Positions 6,066 through 9,947 of a stretch of 26,509 nt of DNA are shown here, piece after piece (position 1 is the first letter of the stretch; each line of letters begins with the position of its first letter). The DNA comes from a virus: IMG/VR virus record IMGVR_UViG_3300006350_000121, positions 1-26,509 of that record. One strand, 5' to 3'. The notes beneath the pieces are model-generated. The model saw only the letters and a program-made list of their open reading frames with translations. It was not told the DNA's origin and made no database searches. The position numbers and the translations under genes are program-made.

Positions 6066-6260
6066 ATGTATTATACTATTAGTGACCTATTTGATGATGA
6101 GGAGTTAGCATTGATTCTAGACAGTTTATATGCCGAAGAATTATGTGCTGATGACGAAACCTTACGGGCGAAATTATCGTCAATAAGTAAAAAGATATCA
6201 TCTCTTATTCAAGAAGAATATGAGATCGAATCTGTTGAAGACTGCTGCGAGTATCGGTAA
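6066..6260 (+). CDS. Small acidic unknown protein, 64 residues
   Basis: Starts three bases after an ATTATTAAC repeat and ends at a TAA that forms the edge of the next repeat. The product is strongly acidic (MYYTISDLFDDEELALILDS, then YAEELCADDETLRA), probably helical, with Cys residues near the middle and end and no membrane segment. It reads from the consensus promoter at 6009-6037. I do not recognise a family. If the repeats are operators, this is the gene most directly under their control. Confidence 0.72.
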   Translation: MYYTISDLFDDEELALILDSLYAEELCADDETLRAKLSSISKKISSLIQEEYEIESVEDCCEYR

Positions 6261-6287
6261 TTATTAACAAATTATTAACATATAAGT

Positions 6288-6461
6288 ATGCAGTATCGAG
6301 ATTTATATGATGAATTAGGGAAGATGAGTGAGGAGCAGTTGGCAGCAACTGTTTTAATATATGATATCACGTTACAGAAATTATTCCCAGCGGAGCATAA
6401 TTTAAATTATGCAAATGGTCGGGATGATATAACGAACGGGCATCCGTATATTTCCTACTAG
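6288..6461 (+). CDS. Small phage protein beginning MQYRDLYDEL, unknown function
   Basis: A 57-residue protein starting two bases after the last repeat. The pattern MQYRDLYDELGKMSEEQLAA, then TVLIYDITLQKLFPAEH, is like small cyanophage proteins I recall in which a helix ending MS(D/E)EQL is followed by a beta strand ending in YD. The C-terminus (DITNGHPYISY) also fits that group. It probably shares a transcript with the gene at 6066. Function unknown. Confidence 0.75.
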   Translation: MQYRDLYDELGKMSEEQLAATVLIYDITLQKLFPAEHNLNYANGRDDITNGHPYISY

Positions 6462-6488
6462 TATAATATTACAGCATGTAACGAATCT

Positions 6489-6529
6489 ATTTGGATTCAA
6501 TTTGGATCATAACATAATAATATTTGGAT
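6489..6529 (+). repeat. Three ATTTGGAT copies in helical phase
   Basis: ATTTGGAT begins at 6489, 6500 and 6522, so the copies are 11 and 22 bases apart and would face the same side of the helix. They lie between the stop of the gene at 6288 and the terminator at 6565. They may be a small protein-binding site or part of a decayed sequence. Confidence 0.5.
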
Positions 6530-6539
6530 CACATCGAAT

Positions 6540-6589
6540 AAAAACCGCTTTATAAAGTGGCACACCGCTTCACCAGAGGCGGTTTTTTT
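6540..6589 (+). terminator. Terminator with alternative hairpins
   Basis: CCGCTT (6565-6570), loop CACCAG, AGGCGG (6577-6582) and seven T form a standard terminator. An upstream AAAAACCGCTT (6540-6550) can also pair with the AGGCGGTTTTT side or with AAGTGG (6555-6560) over a TATA loop. The longer pairing would also act on the minus strand. Confidence 0.85.
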
Positions 6590-6599
6590 ATGTCATAAT
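6557..6599 (+). promoter_or_regulatory. Promoter with GTGGCACAC box
   Basis: An extended TGT-CATAAT -10 (6594-6599) is followed by AGCATTATAAATC. GTGGCACAC starts 37 bases upstream and lies inside the terminator stem region. No -35 consensus is seen. The leader before the ATG at 6625 is about 19 bases, A-rich and without a Shine-Dalgarno site. Confidence 0.68.
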
Positions 6600-6624
6600 A
6601 GCATTATAAATCAAACAAATCTTT

Positions 6625-6861
6625 ATGATTCAAGAATTTACTAGAGCAGAATACGAACTGCTTTATTCCGCTTTCAAATCTTACAGAGTCTATATGACTA
6701 AGGAAGAGGAAGTTATGTCCGAGAAAATTTTGGACAAAGTATTCTATCCTAGCTTTGATGCCAAGCAATCCGAATCACCATTTATGGATACTTGGGAAAA
6801 AGAACAGCAGCTATTAGTCGAAGATGCTGAAGAAGCTTTGAGAATGGAGCTAACCGACTAA
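6625..6861 (+). CDS. Small acidic unknown protein, 78 residues
   Basis: First gene of a four-gene unit. The product is acidic and helical (EFTRAEYELLYSAFKSYRVY, then a C-terminal EDAEEALRMELTD), with no membrane segment or known motif. The pattern of a small phage protein starting with a helix and rich in Tyr is common in this block. Its stop shares an A with the next start (TAATG), so translation is probably coupled. Function unknown. Confidence 0.76.
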   Translation: MIQEFTRAEYELLYSAFKSYRVYMTKEEEVMSEKILDKVFYPSFDAKQSESPFMDTWEKEQQLLVEDAEEALRMELTD

Positions 6862-7013
6862 TGGAAATGACAACTATTGATGTATGGGATATGCTCACGG
6901 ACAGAGAGCGAGAGACAATCACCGATCTCTTAATGGAAGCATACGTTAGAGAAACTAACGAAATGCCATTTTTATTTGAAGTTCAAACTAACATTATCGT
7001 GGAGGCTGATTAA
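6861..7013 (+). CDS. Small unknown protein, 50 residues
   Basis: Starts at the TAATG overlap with the previous gene and ends directly before the next ATG. The product opens MEMTTIDVWDMLTDRERETI and continues with a predicted helix and a beta-like C-terminus (FLFEVQTNIIVEAD). It is acidic, with no recognised domain. An in-frame second ATG two codons in (MTTIDVW) is an alternative start. Support comes from the tight spacing on both sides. Confidence 0.7.
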   Translation: MEMTTIDVWDMLTDRERETITDLLMEAYVRETNEMPFLFEVQTNIIVEAD

Positions 7014-7181
7014 ATGACTACTTACAGAGTCAAAGTCAAACAAGTCTATATTGAGACTATGTTTATTGAAGCAGATTGTGAAGATGATGCTATTCAGCTG
7101 ATGTGGAGCGAGGATTATGAACCTGCTGATGAAGAATACAAATCAGCAGAAGCAGAAGTTTTAAGTGTGGAGGCAGTATAA
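7014..7181 (+). CDS. Small acidic protein, 55 residues, possible paralogue of the 3700 gene
   Basis: Begins immediately after the preceding TAA, with GGAGG about 9 bases upstream. It opens MTTYRVKVKQVYIETMFIEA and continues DCEDDAIQLMW, a strand-strand-helix layout matching the gene at 3700 (FVIEEKFVGYANITIEAENEE, then QAIALY). The C-terminus is very acidic. Both are middle members of short operons. I infer a shared small fold; no function is known. Its stop overlaps the next start as TAATG. Confidence 0.73.
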   Translation: MTTYRVKVKQVYIETMFIEADCEDDAIQLMWSEDYEPADEEYKSAEAEVLSVEAV

Positions 7182-7312
7182 TGAATTTAACTCAGCAAGC
7201 AATTAAGTTTCTATCAACTGAAGATCTCATGGCAGCTCTTAAAGAAGATCTGGACCCTGATGTACATGATATGATATCATACGAATTATTTGAGATCAGA
7301 GAAACCACTTAA
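7181..7312 (+). CDS. Very small unknown protein, 43 residues
   Basis: Starts in a TAATG overlap, preceded by GGAGG at about 7169-7173, and ends at 7310-7312 inside the first arm of the following hairpin set. The product (MNLTQQAIKFLSTEDLMAAL at the start) is acidic and probably two helices. It has no known domain. Coupling, ribosome binding site and the terminator just after it make it a credible gene despite its size. Confidence 0.65.
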   Translation: MNLTQQAIKFLSTEDLMAALKEDLDPDVHDMISYELFEIRETT

Positions 7313-7350
7313 GAAAGTGGCACAAGCGCTACACCATTACCGCCACTTTT
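7305..7350 (+). terminator. Terminator with competing hairpins
   Basis: AAAGTGGC (7314-7321) pairs perfectly with GCCACTTT (7342-7349), with four T at 7347-7350 closing the stem. CCACTT (7305-7310) can instead pair with AAGTGG (7315-7320) over AAGA. The two structures exclude each other, as in an attenuator. The long 20-base loop and short T-run make this a weaker terminator than those at 1303 or 9426. Confidence 0.6.
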
Positions 7351-7361
7351 ATGGTTATAAT
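7317..7361 (+). promoter_or_regulatory. Promoter with GTGGCACA box
   Basis: TATAAT at 7356-7361 is followed by GGACCTATAAACAAA. GTGGCACAA starts 39 bases upstream, inside the hairpin stem. No good -35 is present. The leader to the ATG at 7393 is A-rich and lacks a Shine-Dalgarno site. Confidence 0.65.
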
Positions 7362-7392
7362 GGACCTATAAACAAATTAATCAATTAATTTT

Positions 7393-7605
7393 ATGTCATT
7401 TTTCCATTACGTTGAATTTACCGACTACGAACTAACAGAAGCAGATATGCTCCGTTGCTGTTATGATGAAGTCGTTGCTGAAGCGAAGGATACTGGCGAT
7501 TTTCCAATGTATTCCGAAGCGGGTCTATGGAGTGCCGCTTCTTTCAAACTTCAAGATTTCAAAAATTGGATGCGCCCTTTATTCTATGATGTAGATGAGG
7601 ACTAG
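7393..7605 (+). CDS. Small acidic unknown protein, 70 residues
   Basis: First gene after the promoter at 7356. The product opens MSFFHYVEFTDYELTEADML and is rich in aromatic and acidic residues, with a predicted helix around LRCCYDEVVAEAKD and a Trp-containing C-terminus. It is soluble and shows no catalytic motif. Its stop lies eight bases into the next gene. The family is not recognised. Confidence 0.75.
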   Translation: MSFFHYVEFTDYELTEADMLRCCYDEVVAEAKDTGDFPMYSEAGLWSAASFKLQDFKNWMRPLFYDVDED

Positions 7606-7756
7606 CCCCGAACAGCACGAAGTGCTATATTCCAAAATCTATGAGCTAGTAGAGCTAGACATAGATTTTGAAGTAGATGACGAGGACCTATTGAATGCCT
7701 GTAGGTCCGTCATCTGGAATCTGGAGCTAGATAAACGATTCTATCATAAAAATTGA
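7595..7756 (+). CDS. Small acidic unknown protein, 53 residues
   Basis: The ATG lies 11 bases inside the end of the upstream gene, with a GATGAGG just before it. The product (MRTSPEQHEVLYSKIYELVE at the start) is acidic in the middle and basic at its end (LDKRFYHKN), probably helical. It is the last gene of a two-gene unit. No terminator hairpin with a T-run follows within 50 bases, so transcription may continue into the next unit. Confidence 0.68.
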   Translation: MRTSPEQHEVLYSKIYELVELDIDFEVDDEDLLNACRSVIWNLELDKRFYHKN

Positions 7757-7813
7757 ATTGTTACGAAATGTTTCAGTACCAACATAAACGCTAATTTATT
7801 CGCCAAGATCCTT

Positions 7814-7819
7814 TATAAT
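7814..7819 (+). promoter_or_regulatory. -10 box six bases before a start codon
   Basis: TATAAT followed by AGACAC lies at 7814-7819. The next gene's ATG is at 7826, where transcription would be expected to begin, so the message could be leaderless. Only a weak match to the GTGKCACA box (AGTACCAAC at 7775) is found 38 bases upstream, and there is no -35 consensus. Confidence 0.5.
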
Positions 7820-7825
7820 AGACAC

Positions 7826-8005
7826 ATGAGCACATTACATCACGAATCAATTCTTGAAGACTGCTTTGAGCAAGCTATCGAGAATTTCAGAGTTCATAAC
7901 GAACTAACCGCCAAACAAATGGACGAGCTAATAGTTTGCTCCTCTGGCACTCGCTCTCATCTTGAGAAGCAAGCACACAAATTATTCGAGGAACTTTGCC
8001 AATGA
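7826..8005 (+). CDS. Small unknown protein, 59 residues, possibly leaderless
   Basis: The ATG at 7826 lies six bases after a TATAATAG box, so the predicted 5' end falls on or next to the start codon. The product (MSTLHHESILEDCFEQAIEN at the start) is helical with His, Glu and Lys in the second half (RSHLEKQAHKLFEELCQ). No motif is recognised. Its stop overlaps the next start as ATGA. If the -10 is not used, it would be read from the 7356 promoter. Confidence 0.68.
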   Translation: MSTLHHESILEDCFEQAIENFRVHNELTAKQMDELIVCSSGTRSHLEKQAHKLFEELCQ

Positions 8006-8271
8006 ATGAAAATTTCTTAGATTTCGTAGACTACTGCTATAGCTTCTATGGAGCAGAAGATGCCCTCTATCCAATGGGCGTAACCAAAGAACAGATAGCA
8101 TATGCTACGCTGATGTATTTGGACGCTTGTGCCTACTATGAAAAGGTTAACAATGAAAACTGGAAAGGACCTGCCCTTGTACCTATGACATGGGGCGATG
8201 GCGATTCGCTAGACAGAGAGAGAGTAAGAGATATCCTGGCACAGAAGTATTCTATACCACAAACGGTATAG
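8002..8271 (+). CDS. Conserved small phage protein with FYG..YPMG motif
   Basis: I start this 89-residue protein at the ATG at 8002, in an ATGA overlap, rather than the TTG six bases upstream. The pattern FLDFVDYCYSFYGAEDALYP followed by MGVTKEQIAYAT and a C-terminal GDSLDRERVRDIL matches a family I recall in cyanophages and other phages, whose hallmarks are FYG, YPMG.T and DRE.VRD. It is acidic and soluble, with unknown function. Its stop is buried in a perfect 8-bp hairpin (8251-8272). Confidence 0.82.
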   Translation: MNENFLDFVDYCYSFYGAEDALYPMGVTKEQIAYATLMYLDACAYYEKVNNENWKGPALVPMTWGDGDSLDRERVRDILAQKYSIPQTV

Positions 8272-8272
8272 A
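8251..8272 (+). promoter_or_regulatory. Perfect 8-bp hairpin at a gene end
   Basis: TCTATACC, loop ACAAAC, GGTATAGA. The second arm contains the TAG stop of the gene at 8002. No T-run follows, so it is not a standard terminator; it may slow 3' decay or bind a protein. Confidence 0.55.
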
Positions 8273-8283
8273 ATCGGTGACAA

Positions 8284-8311
8284 TGTGTGCCAGAAATATT
8301 AGTGGCACACA
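8284..8311 (+). promoter_or_regulatory. Inverted repeat containing the GGCACACA box
   Basis: TGTGTGCC (8284-8291) and GGCACACA (8304-8311) form a perfect inverted repeat with a 12-base spacer. The right arm is the conserved box that precedes promoters here. The arrangement suits a dimeric regulator. It could also be a short transcript hairpin, but there is no useful T-run. Confidence 0.5.
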
Positions 8312-8345
8312 AAATCACCATTCCGTTTGCTATTGACGTTATAAT
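8302..8345 (+). promoter_or_regulatory. Promoter with GTGGCACAC box
   Basis: TATAAT at 8340-8345 is followed by AGCATTGTAAACAAA. GTGGCACAC starts 38 bases upstream. There is no -35 consensus at 17 bases. Unlike its peers, the leader does contain AAGGAC about 10 bases before the ATG at 8379. Confidence 0.7.
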
Positions 8346-8378
8346 AGCATTGTAAACAAAACAAAAGGACTTATTTAA

Positions 8379-8597
8379 ATGAGACTTTCACCAATCGGAT
8401 CTAACATGACAGAAGTCGAAACAGACAATGCTCGTGTTTTATTCTCATACCGCACACCAGTTGCTGCTTACATCTTTGGCACAGGATTTGTCAAGACCTC
8501 TACATGGTACAGCACAACAACATCTCGCCACATCAACAAATGGGGTGCTAAAGAAGGTAAAGAAGTAGACCAAAAAATCCTCGATGCATTATGCTAG
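8379..8597 (+). CDS. Conserved phage protein beginning MRLSPIGSNMTEV
   Basis: A 72-residue protein. The pattern SPIGSNMTEV, then VLFSYRTPVAAYI, then KTSTWYSTTTSRHINKW matches a small family I recall from many cyanophages and other phages: a compact beta-rich domain with a closing helix. It has a recognisable ribosome binding site (AAGGAC) and heads a chain of small overlapping genes running to about 9154. Its last codons overlap the next ATG by seven bases. Function unknown. Confidence 0.85.
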   Translation: MRLSPIGSNMTEVETDNARVLFSYRTPVAAYIFGTGFVKTSTWYSTTTSRHINKWGAKEGKEVDQKILDALC

Positions 8598-8731
8598 AGG
8601 ATATTTTCACGGATGAGGAATTATCCGCTATCGAGTCGATGTGCCGAGACTACGCCGACTATGGTGACGAGGCAGCAGCAATTGCTGACTCAATCATTGC
8701 TAAAATCTATTCACCCGCTGGACATGCTTGA
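8591..8731 (+). CDS. Very small acidic protein, 46 residues
   Basis: The ATG lies inside the end of the preceding gene (overlap seven bases). The product, MLEDIFTDEELSAIESMCRD at the start, is acidic and helical, resembling the opening of the protein at 6066 (DLFDDEELALILDSLYAEEL). The similarity in D/E-F-DDEEL suggests a related short motif or a common small family. It overlaps the next ORF by eight bases. Supported by the overlapping chain. Confidence 0.68.
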   Translation: MLEDIFTDEELSAIESMCRDYADYGDEAAAIADSIIAKIYSPAGHA

Positions 8732-8801
8732 AGTATGGATCGCCATCTTTCTACTGATGGCGACAAATTATGCCCTTTCTATTTTTGGTTTATCATTATG
8801 A
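8724..8801 (+). CDS. Micro membrane protein, 25 residues
   Basis: A 25-codon ORF that overlaps the previous gene by eight bases and the next by four (ATGA). Nearly the whole product is one hydrophobic helix (MLEVWIAIFLLMATNYALSI plus five more residues), so it would be a membrane micropeptide. No ribosome binding site is obvious, so translation would rely on coupling. It may instead be only a linker between its neighbours. Confidence 0.5.
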   Translation: MLEVWIAIFLLMATNYALSIFGLSL

Positions 8802-8926
8802 ACGAACTCGCTGACATTTTTGGTGCTGATTCTGAAGAAGCACTGCTCTTAGGACAGTTAGATGCTGCCGCCGTCTTTATGGAAGAGGATTTTGATCCTA
8901 CACCAGCTACGGAGGAATATGCTTAG
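8798..8926 (+). CDS. Very small acidic protein, 42 residues
   Basis: Starts in an ATGA overlap. The product opens MNELADIFGADSEEALLLGQ and ends in an acidic, Pro-containing tail (EEDFDPTPATEEYA). No family is recognised. An in-frame upstream ATG at 8735 would give a longer product with an unlikely N-terminus, so I prefer 8798. The end carries GGAGGA (8909-8917 region), a good ribosome binding site for the following gene. Confidence 0.65.
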   Translation: MNELADIFGADSEEALLLGQLDAAAVFMEEDFDPTPATEEYA

Positions 8927-9083
8927 CCCAGAGGCATACGAAATACTCAAAGACCCAAGCCCCACTATTGAATTTTACTTCCTAACAACATGGCATCAAG
9001 CACAAAGACCACCGTCCGCTACTGGTTTAATCAACAACCACAGGCACGCTACATCTCATTCCAAGCCTACAGGCATGCCCTAG
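8919..9083 (+). CDS. Small protein overlapping the next gene in another frame, 54 residues
   Basis: The ATG has a strong Shine-Dalgarno site (GGAGGA a few bases upstream). The first 25 residues, MLSPEAYEILKDPSPTIEFY onward, look natural. From about residue 25 the product is rich in Pro, His, Ser and Thr and runs antiphase to the better-looking ORF at 8990, sharing 94 bases with it. So either the two genes truly overlap, or the C-terminal half is non-functional. A frameshift joining its start to the 8990 frame is another explanation. Confidence 0.5.
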   Translation: MLSPEAYEILKDPSPTIEFYFLTTWHQAQRPPSATGLINNHRHATSHSKPTGMP

Positions 9084-9154
9084 AGTATGTGGAGAATGTT
9101 ACAAAACTTGAAGATCCAGACTGGCGAGCAGAGATTGTACCTTATGCCGTCTAG
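8990..9154 (+). CDS. Small unknown protein, 54 residues
   Basis: The product (MASSTKTTVRYWFNQQPQAR at the start) looks like a real protein: basic and beta-like at first, then a helix (FQAYRHALEYVENV) and an acidic Trp-containing stretch ending IVPYAV. It overlaps the 8919 ORF by 94 bases in a different frame. No ribosome binding site is seen before the ATG, so it may depend on coupling or be the original continuation of the upstream ORF. No family is recognised. Confidence 0.6.
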   Translation: MASSTKTTVRYWFNQQPQARYISFQAYRHALEYVENVTKLEDPDWRAEIVPYAV

Positions 9155-9180
9155 AATAGAACTAACAAATTAAATGCCAC

Positions 9181-9417
9181 ATGATCATTAATTCACCCGC
9201 CATCACAGAGTCTAGAGAGCAACTCATCGCCCAAGGCTACACAGTGAAGGTGCTAAGACCTCGCCGCCCTCGTAAGGGTGAGCTAGTCATGAGTATGACA
9301 AAGGGCATAAGAACTAACACAAATCGCAGAGGGCAGGCACATTCTGCCCACGCCCTACGTCCTGAGACCAGCATAATTGCTGGCCCAGAGGGCAGCTATT
9401 TTAAGACATCTGGCTAA
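9181..9417 (+). CDS. Basic unknown protein, 78 residues
   Basis: Last gene before the strong terminator at 9426. The N-terminal part has a beta-alpha-beta look (IINSPAITESREQLIAQGYT then VKVLRPRRPRKGEL). The rest is basic and Ser/Gly-rich (TNTNRRGQAHSAHALRPETS) and probably disordered. No catalytic motif is seen. It is in relatively GC-rich DNA compared with its surroundings. Start choice is by the first ATG after the previous stop; no ribosome binding site is evident. Confidence 0.6.
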   Translation: MIINSPAITESREQLIAQGYTVKVLRPRRPRKGELVMSMTKGIRTNTNRRGQAHSAHALRPETSIIAGPEGSYFKTSG

Positions 9418-9425
9418 CAGAAGTC

Positions 9426-9467
9426 AACGGGGGGCCAGGGCCAGTTGTTTGGCCCGCCCCCGTTTTT
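9426..9467 (+). terminator. Strong GC-rich terminator at a module boundary
   Basis: AACGGGGG (9426-9433) pairs with CCCCCGTT (9457-9464) and GGGCC (9438-9442) pairs with GGCCC (9451-9455) over AGTTGTTT, followed by a T-run ending at 9467. It is by far the most GC-rich structure in the window and separates the small-gene block from the virion block. Confidence 0.92.
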
Positions 9468-9688
9468 ATGGCGAAAACCGCTGACTCCCCTAATCTATAA
9501 CGGACCAAACTCGACCTCTAAAAATATCGAGATTTGAAAAATTTTTCGCCAGAAAAATCCGTCTGAGGCCTCGATGAATCCCTTACATTTCTCATATGCG
9601 TACATTCTGACAGAACGAGAAAAATAAGAAAACTAAAAAGTAACTATCACTATATAATTTTATGTAATGCACTATACAATATACTTAC
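9468..9688 (+). other. Non-coding spacer between modules
   Basis: A 221-base spacer without a credible gene. It holds a TATAAT at 9653-9658 without a matching -35, and a distant inverted pair GGCGAAAA (9470-9477) and TTTTCGCC (9543-9550). Possible late-type promoters here cannot be told from AT-rich background. Confidence 0.5.
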
Positions 9689-9871
9689 ATGTCAAATTTT
9701 GATACAAGTACAGAAATACTCTATGATGAAGTAGACGAGAATCATACAGTGGCAATACCAGAGGATCTTTTAGAAGAATTGGAATGGAAAGAAGGCGATA
9801 TTTTGGAATGGGAGTATCACGACTATAATGGACTTCCAGGCCTTCGCCTACATAAAGTAGGCGATGATTGA
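9689..9871 (+). CDS. AbrB/MazE-like (SpoVT-AbrB fold) protein, 60 residues
   Basis: A 60-residue acidic protein. The stretch NHTVAIPEDLLEELEWKEGD, then ILEWEYHDYNGLPGLRLHKV, has the swapped-hairpin pattern of AbrB/MazE-type DNA-binding domains: strand, IPEDLL helix, WKEGD turn, then strands. Such proteins are transition-state regulators or antitoxins; small stand-alone members occur in cyanophages as I recall. No toxin gene is adjacent. It stands alone between the GC-rich terminator and the first virion gene, so a regulatory role at the switch to structural genes is an attractive inference. It is unusually acidic for a DNA binder. Confidence 0.78.
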   Translation: MSNFDTSTEILYDEVDENHTVAIPEDLLEELEWKEGDILEWEYHDYNGLPGLRLHKVGDD

Positions 9872-9947
9872 GAGAGTTCTCTCGAACTACTTAAAGAATA
9901 CTCTAAGATTCTCTCAGGCATACGGCACGTAGCGTTTTTCATATAAT

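Larger units (their letters stand above)
5728..6286 (+). repeat. Eight copies of ATTATTAAC, mostly continuing CATATATG
   Basis: Copies start at 5728, 5840, 5857, 5919, 5981, 6055, 6260 and 6271. The best, at 5857, 5919 and 5981, are identical over ATTATTAACATATATG and lie exactly 62 bp apart, close to six helical turns. CTCA, TTCA or CGCA often precedes the core. The last three flank the gene at 6066 and precede the gene at 6288, so the array spans both coding boundaries. Confidence 0.85.

Noticed and set aside
9653-9680. Late or middle promoter before the AbrB-like gene
   Set aside because: TATAAT and TACAAT are present but without a -35 or a clear T4-type TATAAATA, and such strings are frequent in this AT-rich spacer.
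9870-9947. Terminator between the AbrB-like gene and the first virion gene
   Set aside because: A GAGAG/CTCTC hairpin has no T-run, and the TACG/CGTA stem before GCGTTTTT is only 4 bp, too weak to call.
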